From: Candidatus Iainarchaeum sp.
GTDB taxonomy: Archaea > Micrarchaeota > Micrarchaeia > Anstonellales > Bilamarchaeaceae
DNA: 64,000 nucleotides
Assembly (NCBI GenBank): GCA_028714535.1
Contig: JAQTME010000002.1
Span: 1 to 64,000, forward strand
Direction of reading: 5' to 3'
Shown one piece after another: positions 35,986-45,731 of the stretch (position 1 is its first letter; each line of letters starts with the position of its first letter). A program made the translations under genes and the position numbers. The notes beneath the pieces are model-generated. The model saw nothing but the letters and a program-made list of their open reading frames with translations. It was not told the origin of the DNA and did not search any database.

Positions 35986-36344
35986 TTTGGTCACCGCTCT
36001 GGCGGGGTTCTGACGTCTGGACTCGGTGAAGAAGAATTTCAAACGATTGCAGATATCAATCTTAACCCATCCGCTCGTTTTAGATATCTACTTCGTGCCA
36101 TAGGCAAGCATGCGCAGGTATGGATTTCATACAGCGAGTTATAGTCCAGACGCCGTATTCATAGCTGACTACCTGTCAGAGGCTGCTATAGACGCATCCT
36201 TTTCAGGACAACCGAAATATCCTCGTCAGAACCCATCCGAGGGGTAGGAGATAACATGGCAAAATTCTTAATTTTTTCGGTTATGCGTGGGAGAAAAAGT
36301 ATGTTTCGCTATGGGTTTGCACACAAAATTGGCGCATCGCCCAT

Positions 36345-37532
36345 CTAATAGAGCTGCCTCAGTTTCCGGAGCGCCTCGCCGAATTTATTCACTTCATCAA
36401 CGGTATTATATACATAGCAGCTCGCGCGCACCGCGCCGTCATTCGCGCCCAGCGCCTCTAGGGCGGGCTGCGCGCAGAAGAACCCGCTCCTCACCGCGAT
36501 GCCCTGCCTGTCCAGCATGAGCGCCAGGTCGTGCGGCTTCCCTTTCAGGTTGAACGAATACAGCGCGCTGTGCCCTGCGGCATCAGCCGGGCCGTAGATG
36601 ACCGCATCAACTGCCTCCAGTTCCCTGCGCAGCGCCATGCCCAGCGTTTTCTCGTGCGCTTCCACCTTTTCCATGCCTATTTTTTTGAGGTAATCGCACG
36701 CCGCGGCGAGCCCGAGGATGCCGCCGTAGTGCTGGACCCCTGCCTCGAAGCGGGTCTGGTCGTTCATCGGGTCTATCTTGCCGCCGCTGACCGCCTTCAC
36801 TGTCCCGCCGCCGCTCATCAGCGGCTCGAGCCTGTCGAGCAGCTGCCTTTTCGACACCAGCGCGCCTATGCCTGTCGGGCCGAGCATCTTGTGGCCTGAG
36901 AAGCAGAGGAAGTCGAAATCATCGCGCCGGAAGTCGGTCCTGCCGTGCGCGACCCCCTGGGCCCCGTCGATGCATATGAGCGCGCCGCTGTCATGGGCTA
37001 TCTTCGCCACTTCCCGCGCGTTGCCCTTCCACCCGGTGGTGTTGGTGCCGCTGTTCGTGACCACGAGCGCCGTCTCGCGGTCTATGGCCTGCGCCCATCT
37101 CCCGGCGCTTACCGTCCCGTCGCTCTCGCAGCCGACGATCTCAAGGCGTATCTGCCCCCTGTCCCTGAGCTTCATGAAAGGCAGCAGCACCGCATGGTGT
37201 TCCATCACGCTGGTGACGACCTTCCTCCTTTTTGAGTAGTCAAGCCCGCTGGCCACCATGTTCAGGCCTTCGGTCGTGTTCCTGGTCCATACGAGCCCCG
37301 ATGCTTCGGCGCCGACGAACCTGGCCACGTTTTCCCGCGCCTCCTCGGTCTTCTCGGTGGTCTTCCTGCCCAGCGCATGCGAGCTCCTTCCGCCGCATGC
37401 GCCCAGCTGGGTATAATACGACGTCTCGGCGTCTATGACCTGCGCAGGCTTCAGCGACGTGCACGCGCTGTCGAGATAGACTAGCTGCGGATTGGCGCCG
37501 AGCAGCGGGAAATCCCTGCGTATGCCGTTCAT
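36345..37532 (-). CDS. Cysteine desulfurase (SufS/CsdA type)
   Basis: VYLDSACTSLKPAQVIDAETSYY, VVTNSGTNTTGW, ICIDGAQGVAHGRTDFRRDDFDFLCFSGHKMLGPTGIGAL, VRSGFFCAQP. Confidence 0.9.
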   Translation of the reverse strand: MNGIRRDFPLLGANPQLVYLDSACTSLKPAQVIDAETSYYTQLGACGGRSSHALGRKTTEKTEEARENVARFVGAEASGLVWTRNTTEGLNMVASGLDYSKRRKVVTSVMEHHAVLLPFMKLRDRGQIRLEIVGCESDGTVSAGRWAQAIDRETALVVTNSGTNTTGWKGNAREVAKIAHDSGALICIDGAQGVAHGRTDFRRDDFDFLCFSGHKMLGPTGIGALVSKRQLLDRLEPLMSGGGTVKAVSGGKIDPMNDQTRFEAGVQHYGGILGLAAACDYLKKIGMEKVEAHEKTLGMALRRELEAVDAVIYGPADAAGHSALYSFNLKGKPHDLALMLDRQGIAVRSGFFCAQPALEALGANDGAVRASCYVYNTVDEVNKFGEALRKLRQLY

Positions 37533-38437
37533 CCGCCCGCCTCGGCTATCGCCTTCTCGAATTCCTCAATCGGCTTCGGGCCGACCAGCGGCTTTCCGTT
37601 GATGAAGAACGTTGGCGTTGCGTAGATGTGCGCGTCCCTGCCTTCCTGGACGTACCTTTCAAGCTCCGCGCCGGTCTCGTTGTTATCGAAGCACCTGTTG
37701 AACGCGGCCATGTCAAGCCCTGCGTTCTGCGCAAGCGGCTTCAGGGCGAGCGCGCCTTCCTCGCTGCATACCTGCTGCTGCCTGAAGATCTCGTCCTGCA
37801 GTTCCCACGACTTGTTCTGCCGGTACGCGCAGAGCACTGCCCTTGCCGCATCCTGGCTGTAGGGGTGGTTGGGCAGGGGGAACGGCTTGAACACGTAATA
37901 TATGGTCCCGTTGTACCTCTGCAGCAGCGTTTTCATGGTCGATTCCGCCTTCTTCGTATAAGGGCAGGTGAAGCATCCGAACTCGATTATGGTCACGTTT
38001 GCGCTGGCATTGCCCGCGGCCATGCCGTCCAATGCCGTGGGCGGTATGAGGTCGGTCGGCTCGCTGAACCTGCCATAGTCGCCGGTTATGTCGTTGAGGA
38101 TGCAGGCGCCGATGGCCTGCGGGCCGTCGCAGTTGCCATAGACGTAGAAATTGTAGACGCCGACCGCCGTGTAGGCGAAGCTTGCCAGCGTGATTATGAC
38201 GAATAGCCACGACAGGGCCGCGAAATGGCCGTTTATCACTTTCGCCAGCGGCGGGGAGTACTTCAGCACGGCGGACACCACGTCGGCCTTTATCCTCTCG
38301 TCAAGCCCGGTATCGCACGGCTTCATCATCAGCGTCCTGAAGACGCAGCGGAAGCCCTCCTTGGCGAGCGGCCTGTATTTCGCCGAGAAGATCGACATGA
38401 CGGCGAACACGAAAAACGCTATGAAGCAAAGTACCAT
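37529..38437 (-). CDS. Membrane-anchored DsbA-like thioredoxin-fold protein
   Basis: ANVTIIEFGCFTCPYTKKAESTM...IYATPTFFINGKPLVGPKPIEEFEKAI. Confidence 0.8.
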   Translation of the reverse strand: MVLCFIAFFVFAVMSIFSAKYRPLAKEGFRCVFRTLMMKPCDTGLDERIKADVVSAVLKYSPPLAKVINGHFAALSWLFVIITLASFAYTAVGVYNFYVYGNCDGPQAIGACILNDITGDYGRFSEPTDLIPPTALDGMAAGNASANVTIIEFGCFTCPYTKKAESTMKTLLQRYNGTIYYVFKPFPLPNHPYSQDAARAVLCAYRQNKSWELQDEIFRQQQVCSEEGALALKPLAQNAGLDMAAFNRCFDNNETGAELERYVQEGRDAHIYATPTFFINGKPLVGPKPIEEFEKAIAEAGG

Positions 38438-38509
38438 GCATTCTCCCTATCCCGCACTCTGCGGGTATCCTAGCATCTCTTATCAGCAGAATAATATATT
38501 TATAGGTTC

Positions 38510-38926
38510 TTGGACGACATCTACCCGATGGAAAGGCCCAAAATACTCGTTTTCGGCAACGCGCTCGTGAAGGAGGATTCCCTGCCGCTGCGGCTGATGC
38601 CCGCATTGCGGAAGCGTTTCCCGTCAGTCGAGTTCAAGGAGTTCGACGCTGCCGAGAACCTCGAGGACGAGGGGCGGGACCTCGTCATACTGGATACGGC
38701 CAAGGGCCCGGACAGGGTCGTGCTGCTGGAGGGCGTCGAGAGCATAGAGACGGGCAAAATCTATTCCATGCACGATTTCGACCTCGCGCTGACGCTGAAG
38801 ATACTGAAGAAGCTGAAATTGCTGGATTCGGTCAGGATAATCGCGGTGCCCATGGGCTACCCTGAAAAGAAGGCGCTGGACGAGACGTGCGCGGTCATCT
38901 CCAGTTTACTTTCAAAAAGTGCGTAG
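38510..38926 (+). CDS. Hydrogenase maturation protease family protein
   Basis: PKILVFGNALVKEDSLPLRLMPALRKRFPSVEFKEFDAAENL...LVILDTAKG; adjacent to hydrogenase large subunit. Confidence 0.8.
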   Translation: MDDIYPMERPKILVFGNALVKEDSLPLRLMPALRKRFPSVEFKEFDAAENLEDEGRDLVILDTAKGPDRVVLLEGVESIETGKIYSMHDFDLALTLKILKKLKLLDSVRIIAVPMGYPEKKALDETCAVISSLLSKSA

Positions 38927-40187
38927 CGCAGCTCATGCACGGGTCGTAGGCGCGTATCAGCTTCTCGATCTCGAGCTGCATCTGCTCCTTGCCCATGCCC
39001 TGGTCCAGCTTCTGCTGGGCGAGCGCGCCCACGTCCTTGTCCATCTTTATGTGGTTCTGCGACGTGGGTATCACCAGGTCCGCGAACTCTATCTTCCCGG
39101 CGTCGTCCATCCTGAGGTTGTAGTACAGCGTGCCGCGGGGCGCCTCCAGGACTCCCACGCCCTCTGATTTCACCGGCTTTATCGCCATTTTCGGCTCGTC
39201 CTTGAACTCCATCGTCTCGAGCATCTCCACCGCCGAGTCGATGCAATGAACAATTTCGATGGCCTGTGCCAGGTTGTTGTGGAATATATTCTTGGACGGG
39301 AACACCGCAAGCGCATTGCCAAGGTCCCTGCGCGTGTCGCGGTGCAGCGTGTCCTTGTTCATGTTGAGCCTGGCCAACGCGCCGACGACGTACGGCCGCC
39401 CCTTGAACTCGAAGCCTGGCGCCTGGGAATACGGGCGCACGGACTTCTGCAGGTAGCTGCGGTAATTCCTCCGCGCTATGCAGATGCCGTCCGAGGCCAT
39501 GAGGTCCCCGCCGCGGTAGCTGAACCTGCTGTTCCTGAGCGCGATATACGTCGTTTCCGTGTCGAACCTGAAGCCGCACTCGCGGAATATCTCGACGAAT
39601 TCGATCACAGCGCTCCTCACGCCGCGCAGCCGCTGCGCCATTTTTTTGGCGTCCTCGGCCTTCGGTATCTTCATGAAGCCGCCGACCTGCGGGAACGGCG
39701 CATGAACCGCCCTCCCGCCAGTCAGCACGCTCAGCTCGTTGCCGGCTGATTTCACGTCGAACGCCTTGTGCACCAGGTCGTGCTCGCGGCCGTGGTCAGC
39801 GAACTCGAGCAGCGAGTCCTTGCCGAAAATGTCCGGCAGGCAGAACAGGTACAGGTGCATGGCATGGTCGCGGATGTTCAGCCCGTAGAGCAGCAGGTCC
39901 CTGAGGTTCCTGGTCTGCTCGGACGGCTTTATCTCCAGCGCGTCCTCGACGCAGTTTATGCAGCACAGCAGGTGCGCGACCGAGCAGGTCCCGCATATCC
40001 TCGACACCACCTGGTGCACGCCCAGCGCGGGCTTCCCTATGGCCCCGGTGGTGAAGAAGCGCTTGTTCTCGGTTATCCTCAGCGCAGAGCCGACGACCTT
40101 CCCGTGCTTGACCGTTATGTCTAGGTCGGTGTGGCCCTCTATCTTGCACAGGTTCTTTATGGTGATGTCGAAATCCTGGCCGTGCAT
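38895..40187 (-). CDS. [NiFe] hydrogenase large (catalytic) subunit
   Basis: RICGTCSVAHLL (L1 motif) and DPCMSCATH-FLKVNWR (L2 motif plus cleavable tail). Confidence 0.9.
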   Translation of the reverse strand: MHGQDFDITIKNLCKIEGHTDLDITVKHGKVVGSALRITENKRFFTTGAIGKPALGVHQVVSRICGTCSVAHLLCCINCVEDALEIKPSEQTRNLRDLLLYGLNIRDHAMHLYLFCLPDIFGKDSLLEFADHGREHDLVHKAFDVKSAGNELSVLTGGRAVHAPFPQVGGFMKIPKAEDAKKMAQRLRGVRSAVIEFVEIFRECGFRFDTETTYIALRNSRFSYRGGDLMASDGICIARRNYRSYLQKSVRPYSQAPGFEFKGRPYVVGALARLNMNKDTLHRDTRRDLGNALAVFPSKNIFHNNLAQAIEIVHCIDSAVEMLETMEFKDEPKMAIKPVKSEGVGVLEAPRGTLYYNLRMDDAGKIEFADLVIPTSQNHIKMDKDVGALAQQKLDQGMGKEQMQLEIEKLIRAYDPCMSCATHFLKVNWR

Positions 40188-40481
40188 TCATTTCCCCCCT
40201 ACGAAATATACGTATACAAGATATGCATCCGAGCGGTTCGCGACGTCATGGAGCGTTTCCTGCGGTATGAAGACGCACTCGTCCCTGGCGAGCGTCCTAG
40301 TCTCGCCGTTGGCGGTGACGGTCGCCTCCCCGTCAAGCACCAGCAGGACCTCCTCGCCCTTCCCCGTGGTGTGCTCGCCGACGTTCTTTCCAGGCGCAAG
40401 GCATATGCAGCCGCCCTTTATCTTCGCGCCCCGCACGAACCCGCCGTTGGCATCCCTCACGTTCATGACATCCATGGGCAT
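40188..40481 (-). CDS. Cupin domain protein
   Basis: GKNVGEHTTGKGEEVLLVLDGEATVTANGETRTLARDECVFIPQETLHDVANRSD. Confidence 0.8.
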   Translation of the reverse strand: MPMDVMNVRDANGGFVRGAKIKGGCICLAPGKNVGEHTTGKGEEVLLVLDGEATVTANGETRTLARDECVFIPQETLHDVANRSDAYLVYVYFVGGK

Positions 40482-40951
40482 CACTTGAACTGTGTTATGT
40501 ACTTGTCGAGCACTTCGATGAACCTGGCCTCTATCATCGGGCAGCCGTCGACCTTGTCGTCCACCTTGACCACCTCGTCCACCCTGAGCACCTTCCTGTA
40601 CAGGTCCCAGCGCCTGATGAACGGCTCTATCTGCGCGCTGAGCTGCTCCGGGAAGTCGTTCCTCTGCGCCGAGGGATAGCCGGTGCAGGCGCACGCGCCG
40701 GTGGCGACCAGGTATTTCGATTTCGCCCTTATCTCCAGCAGCTTTTGCTTCTCCCTTTCATTTGATATGGCGCCCTCAACGAACGCGACGTCGAAGCTGT
40801 CAAACAGGTTCTTCGACTTGAGCGGCCTGCAGTAGCGGAAATCCACCTTCTCCTTCCACTCGAAGTAATGCTTGATGAGCAGCTCTATGAGGACTATGGA
40901 GCTGTCCTCGCTGCACGTGAAAGTGAACCAGCCGACCCTCAGCTTCGCCAT
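40481..40951 (-). CDS. [NiFe] hydrogenase small subunit, short single-cluster form
   Basis: FTFTCSEDSSIV, DVAFVEGAIS, ATGACACTGYPSAQRN, DGCPM. Confidence 0.85.
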   Translation of the reverse strand: MAKLRVGWFTFTCSEDSSIVLIELLIKHYFEWKEKVDFRYCRPLKSKNLFDSFDVAFVEGAISNEREKQKLLEIRAKSKYLVATGACACTGYPSAQRNDFPEQLSAQIEPFIRRWDLYRKVLRVDEVVKVDDKVDGCPMIEARFIEVLDKYITQFK

Positions 40952-41004
40952 CCATTCCGCTTTCCCGCCTAGGGGTTTAAAACCTTGTTATCCAATCCCC
41001 AGAT

Positions 41005-41937
41005 ATGGCGGAGAATCCTGGCAATCACGACAAGGGGATAGCCCTCGCGCTGGCCGCCGCGCTCGTGAGCGGCATCTCGGTGTTCATAAACGGCGTGGCC
41101 GTCCAGCTGGCAGACCCGTTCGTCTATACGGCGATGAAGAACATGGGCGCGCTCCTCCTGGTCTGCGCGATCGCGCTCGCCTTCACAGGTATCAGGCATT
41201 TCCGCCAGCTTTCCCTGCGCCAGTGGGGCATGCTCGCGCTCATCGGCGTGCTCGGGGGCAGCATCCCGTTCCTGATGTTCTTCTGGGGGCTGAAGCTCGG
41301 CGGCGCAGCGGTCAGCTCGTTCATATTCCGCTCCCTGTTCATTTTCGCAGGCATCACGGGATGGCTCATACTGAAGGAGAGGCCTTCGCCCAGGGACCTG
41401 GCAGCCGGCTTCGTCATCCTGGCAGGCAACGCGCTCCTCGTCTCGGGCGAAGCAGCGTTCGGCCTGGGCCAGGCGCTGGTGCTGGGCGCCACAATCCTCT
41501 GGGCAGTGGAATACGCGCTTTCACGCAAGATACTGAGCGACGTCCATCCCCAGGCGGTCATGGCGTCGAGGATGTTCTTCGGCTCAATGGTGCTGCTCGC
41601 GTTCCTGGCGGCGACGGGCTCGCTCGGCGCCATGTTCACGGCCAACGCTGAAATCGTCGGCTGGCTGGCGATAACCTCGCTGCTGCTCTGCGGCTTCCTC
41701 TTCACGTGGTACAACGCGCTGAAGAACCTGCCGCTCATGAAGGCGAGCGTCGTCTTCACGCTCGGCGGAATCGTCACCGCCGCGCTCAACGCTGTCTTCC
41801 TTGCCAAGGCGATAACGCTGGTGCAGGCAACAGGGCTCGTTCTCATACTCGGCGGCGTCCTCATGGCCGTGGGCATAGCATCGCTAGTCCGCTCATCGCT
41901 CAGGCTGCCGCATGCGCTCCCCTGGCTGGTCGAATGA
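41005..41937 (+). CDS. EamA/DMT-family transporter
   Basis: Ten hydrophobic segments with duplicated EamA layout. Confidence 0.85.
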   Translation: MAENPGNHDKGIALALAAALVSGISVFINGVAVQLADPFVYTAMKNMGALLLVCAIALAFTGIRHFRQLSLRQWGMLALIGVLGGSIPFLMFFWGLKLGGAAVSSFIFRSLFIFAGITGWLILKERPSPRDLAAGFVILAGNALLVSGEAAFGLGQALVLGATILWAVEYALSRKILSDVHPQAVMASRMFFGSMVLLAFLAATGSLGAMFTANAEIVGWLAITSLLLCGFLFTWYNALKNLPLMKASVVFTLGGIVTAALNAVFLAKAITLVQATGLVLILGGVLMAVGIASLVRSSLRLPHALPWLVE

Positions 41938-42644
41938 AGGGCCGGCGCAGCATGAACGGCGCGGAACTCGCTGCACGCTATGCTTTCCCGCCGAACAGCC
42001 GGGGATACTGCGGCCGCCGCTCGTTCGCCGCCGCGCTGAAGTCCGGGCGCCGGCTAAAAGCCGAGCTGAAGAAATTCCCTGTGCATTACGGCTATCTCTC
42101 GCTAATCGCCCGCGCGAACCGCAAGAAGCCCTTCGACATGGAGGTCGTCCGCGCCTTCTGGACCGGCAACAGGCTGCTGGGCAGCGTCCGGCCATCGGCA
42201 GTCCGCAGTTTCCTCCGCAGGATAGTCAAGAACCCTGCCCGCGCGGAAAAGCTCGCGGGCAGCCTGCCCCCCGGAATCGCCCCGCATCACAGCTTCAACG
42301 CGCTTTACGTCAATTTCGCCACTGACAAGGCCGCGCGCTCAGCCAGGAACTACGATTCATGCTGCGTGACCTCCGGCAAAATCCTGTCCGTATCCCGCGA
42401 TTCGGCCATCATCCGGCGCTGTTCAATCGCGAGGAAGGCAGGCAGGCTCGCATTCGTGCAGAAAACCGGGCGCGTCGCATTGGAGAAGAACGGCGTCCGC
42501 TTCGTGGATTCGCCCAAAAAGGGCGACACGGTGTCCATCCACTGGGGGATGGCAATCGAGCGGCTTGCGCCGGAGCAATCCGCAGCATTGAAAAGGTATA
42601 CCCTGAAGAATATCGCTGCCGTGAATGGCGCGGCAAAACGGTGA
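41934..42644 (+). CDS. Conserved hypothetical protein (DUF6390-like)
   Basis: RYAFPPNSRGYCG...PHHSFNALYVNFAT; ATGA overlap start. Confidence 0.55.
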   Translation: MKGRRSMNGAELAARYAFPPNSRGYCGRRSFAAALKSGRRLKAELKKFPVHYGYLSLIARANRKKPFDMEVVRAFWTGNRLLGSVRPSAVRSFLRRIVKNPARAEKLAGSLPPGIAPHHSFNALYVNFATDKAARSARNYDSCCVTSGKILSVSRDSAIIRRCSIARKAGRLAFVQKTGRVALEKNGVRFVDSPKKGDTVSIHWGMAIERLAPEQSAALKRYTLKNIAAVNGAAKR

Positions 42645-42651
42645 CTGGCAG

Positions 42652-43839
42652 ATGTTCGACGGCTTTTTCAGCAACCCCTTCAACCGCTATCTTGCCGCCG
42701 CGCTGATCGTGCTCGGCGTCATCCTCTTTGTCGCCGGCCCGCAGGCGGCCGAAGAGCCCTCCACGGCGAAACTGGCGGTCCATTTCTTCTATTCCCCGAC
42801 CTGCCCGCACTGCGCGGCGCAGGAGCCGTTCAACGAAAAGCTCGCGCTTGAATTCACCGGCGTGGAGATTGTGAAGCACGACGTGACCATCGCGGAGGAA
42901 TACCGCCGCCTCCTCGTCATGGCCCAGAACTTCAGCCTCGACGAGTCCAGGCTCGGCACGCCGACAACGTTCATAGGCGACAGCGTCTTCATGGGCTTCG
43001 AATCCGAGAATACGACCGGGCAGCAGATGCGCGAGGCGGTGAAAAACTGCCTTGAGACCGGCTGCAACCGGACGGTTTCGGTTTCAGGCGGCGCGATGCT
43101 GAAGGATTTCAACATCCCGCTGCTCGGCAAGGCAGACCTCTCCGCCATGTCCCTGCCCCTGCTGGCAGCAGTACTGGGCCTCGTCGACGGCTTCAACCCC
43201 TGCGCCATGTGGGTCCTGGTCTACCTCATCGGCCTTGTCATGGACCTGAACGACAGGAAGCGCATCTGGCTCATCGTCGGCACGTTCCTGCTGGCATCTG
43301 GCGTTCTTTATTTCCTGTTCATGACCGCCTGGCTGAACGCCTTCCTGTTCCTGGGCTACGTCCGGCCGGTCACAATCCTCATAGGCCTGGTCGCGCTCGG
43401 CGGCGGCATACTGTCCATAAAGGAATATCTCGAGACCCATGGCGCCATGTCCTGCAAGGTCACCGGAGGCGACGAAAAGAAGAAGCTCACGGCCAGGATG
43501 CGCGAGCTTGTGGCAGCGCCCATGACCTGGGCCGTGCTGGCAGGGATCGTGGTGCTGGCGTTCACTGTCAATTCCATGGAATTCGTCTGCTCCTCGGCCA
43601 TACCTGCGGTCTTCACGCAGGTGCTCGCCCTCAGCGGCCTGCCAGCCTGGCAGTATTACGCCTACATCCTGCTGTACGACCTCTTCTTCATGCTGGACGA
43701 CCTGCTCGTCTTCGGCTCAGCGGTGCTCGTCTACAGCGAAGTCGGCGGAAAATACGCGAAATACTGCAAGATGATAGGCGGCGCGATAATGCTCATCCTG
43801 GGATTGATGCTGCTGTTCGCGCCCGGCATGCTGCGCTAG
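42652..43839 (+). CDS. Thioredoxin-domain/DsbD-CcdA-like membrane protein
   Basis: FFYSPTCPHCAAQEPF; GLVDGFNPCAMWVLVYLIGL and multiple TM. Confidence 0.8.
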   Translation: MFDGFFSNPFNRYLAAALIVLGVILFVAGPQAAEEPSTAKLAVHFFYSPTCPHCAAQEPFNEKLALEFTGVEIVKHDVTIAEEYRRLLVMAQNFSLDESRLGTPTTFIGDSVFMGFESENTTGQQMREAVKNCLETGCNRTVSVSGGAMLKDFNIPLLGKADLSAMSLPLLAAVLGLVDGFNPCAMWVLVYLIGLVMDLNDRKRIWLIVGTFLLASGVLYFLFMTAWLNAFLFLGYVRPVTILIGLVALGGGILSIKEYLETHGAMSCKVTGGDEKKKLTARMRELVAAPMTWAVLAGIVVLAFTVNSMEFVCSSAIPAVFTQVLALSGLPAWQYYAYILLYDLFFMLDDLLVFGSAVLVYSEVGGKYAKYCKMIGGAIMLILGLMLLFAPGMLR

Positions 43840-43857
43840 CCGGCCGCGCGATTTTTT

Positions 43858-44370
43858 TCATCCGAGGAACTTGTTGGCCATTGCCGCATCCCCTGCCCTG
43901 GAGAATATCCTGGAGAGGATTCTTTTCTCACCAGCCGGGATGGCTGCGGCATCCCTGCCCTCAAGATAGCGCTCCGCGCATCTCTTGGCGGCCCAGACTT
44001 CAGAATTGTCAAGGAAAAGCGTCGCCGCCCTGAACGCATCGCTGCCTTCGCAGCCCTGCACGCATCCAATGGCTTCGTGCGGCATCCCTGCGGTTAGATA
44101 GACCCTGGCGGCATCCACCCGGTGGCCGGCCTTCACGCATGCGTCCGCGCACCTTTCCACGTCTTTGACCCTGCCCTGCCTGGCATACTCCATGCCTGCG
44201 GCCAGGTGCTTGCCGCCGGCCTCCAAATCCCCTGCTACTTTGAGCGGGTTATCCCCCAGCGTCATCGGCCCGCTGTAGAACCGCTGATGCAGGATTGGCT
44301 TGCCTGACCGCTGGCCTTTGCTGGCAATCAAGAAGCCGGCCCTGCCGTGGTTGCATTCCCTGGCATACAT
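43858..44370 (-). CDS. Hypothetical helical-repeat (TPR-like) protein
   Basis: Repeated helical A/G/Y pattern. Confidence 0.5.
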   Translation of the reverse strand: MYARECNHGRAGFLIASKGQRSGKPILHQRFYSGPMTLGDNPLKVAGDLEAGGKHLAAGMEYARQGRVKDVERCADACVKAGHRVDAARVYLTAGMPHEAIGCVQGCEGSDAFRAATLFLDNSEVWAAKRCAERYLEGRDAAAIPAGEKRILSRIFSRAGDAAMANKFLG

Positions 44371-44499
44371 GTTATCGCCTGCCTGTGTTACTTGTATAAC
44401 TTATATGGCACTATCTTTATTAGCATATCCCCTTTCCCATTACAACATATCCAGGCCGGCATCAACAGGTTTTTTTAACCCTCACTGCGACTGGAAGGC

Positions 44500-45705
44500 A
44501 TGGCAGGCAACAGCAAGAAAGCCATACTCCTAATCATAGACGGGCTGGGAGACCTTCCCACGCCGAAGACGCCGCTGCAGATGGCGAAGAAGCCGAACCT
44601 GGACCGGCTCGCCAAGAACGGCATGACCGGCCTGCTGGCGCCCGTGAAGCGCTACGTCGTGCCGGGCAGCGACACCTCGCACCTGCAGCTCCTCGGCTAC
44701 GAACCGTCGATATTCTACCATGGCAGGGGGCCCCTGGAGGCGCTCGGCCTGGGCATGGACATGCGCAACGGCGACGTGGCGTTCCGCACGAACTTCGCCA
44801 CCGTGAAGAACGGCAGGGTCATCGACCGCCGCGCGGGCAGGATTGACACGAAGACGGCGGGCGCATTGTCACGGAACCTTTCCATGAAGATAGAGGACGT
44901 GCAGGTCGAGTTCAAGAATTCCGTAGAGCACCGTGGCGCGCTGGTCCTGCACGGGCCAGGCCTCAGCCACAACGTCTGCGAGACAGACCCGCACGAGCTC
45001 GGGCCAGTCCACGAGTGCCATCCGCTTGACGCCAGCCGCGAGGCCGCCAAGACGGCCCGCATAGTGAACCGCTTCACCGAAATCACCGGCGGGATGCTCT
45101 CAGCCGCGCCGGAGAACCGGAAGCGTGAGAAGCCGGCCAACATGCTCCTGCTGCGCGGCGCAGGCTATTACGAAAAGGTCCCGTCCTTCACCGAGCGGTT
45201 CGGCATCGAGGCCGCGTGCGTGGCAGGCGGCGCGCTCTACAAGGGCATCGCCAGGTACCTGGGAATGGACGTGGTGATAGTCCCGGGGGCCACCGGCGAC
45301 AGGAACACCAACCTCAGGGCAAAGGCCCAGGCATCGGTCAAGGCGCTGCAGGACTACGACGTCGTGTTCATGCACGTGAAGGCCTGCGACAGCGCCGGCC
45401 ATGACGGCGACGTGGAAGGCAAGAAGAGGATGCTGGAGCGCATCGACGCCGAGGCAGTGCCGATACTGGAGAAGAGCGGCGCGTATATCATAATAACCGG
45501 CGACCATTCGACCCCGTGCTGCCGCAAGGCGCACTCCGGGCATGAGGTCCCGATACTCGTATGCGGCAAGGGCGAGCGCACGGACGGCGTTACCAAATTC
45601 GACGAGATAAGCTGCGCAGAGGGCGGCCTGGGCCACATACGCGGCAAGGACATCGTATACCTGATCCTGAACCTGATTGAAAAGGCAGAAAAGTACGGAA
45701 GCTGA
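44500..45705 (+). CDS. apgM: Archaeal 2,3-bisphosphoglycerate-independent phosphoglycerate mutase
   Basis: AILLIIDGLGDLPTPKTPLQMAKKPNLDRLAKNGMTGLL, GSDTSHLQLLGYEP, GRGPLEALGLG, IITGDHSTPC. Confidence 0.92.
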   Translation: MAGNSKKAILLIIDGLGDLPTPKTPLQMAKKPNLDRLAKNGMTGLLAPVKRYVVPGSDTSHLQLLGYEPSIFYHGRGPLEALGLGMDMRNGDVAFRTNFATVKNGRVIDRRAGRIDTKTAGALSRNLSMKIEDVQVEFKNSVEHRGALVLHGPGLSHNVCETDPHELGPVHECHPLDASREAAKTARIVNRFTEITGGMLSAAPENRKREKPANMLLLRGAGYYEKVPSFTERFGIEAACVAGGALYKGIARYLGMDVVIVPGATGDRNTNLRAKAQASVKALQDYDVVFMHVKACDSAGHDGDVEGKKRMLERIDAEAVPILEKSGAYIIITGDHSTPCCRKAHSGHEVPILVCGKGERTDGVTKFDEISCAEGGLGHIRGKDIVYLILNLIEKAEKYGS

Positions 45706-45731
45706 AAATAAAAAGAAAAATAAAAGAGGAT

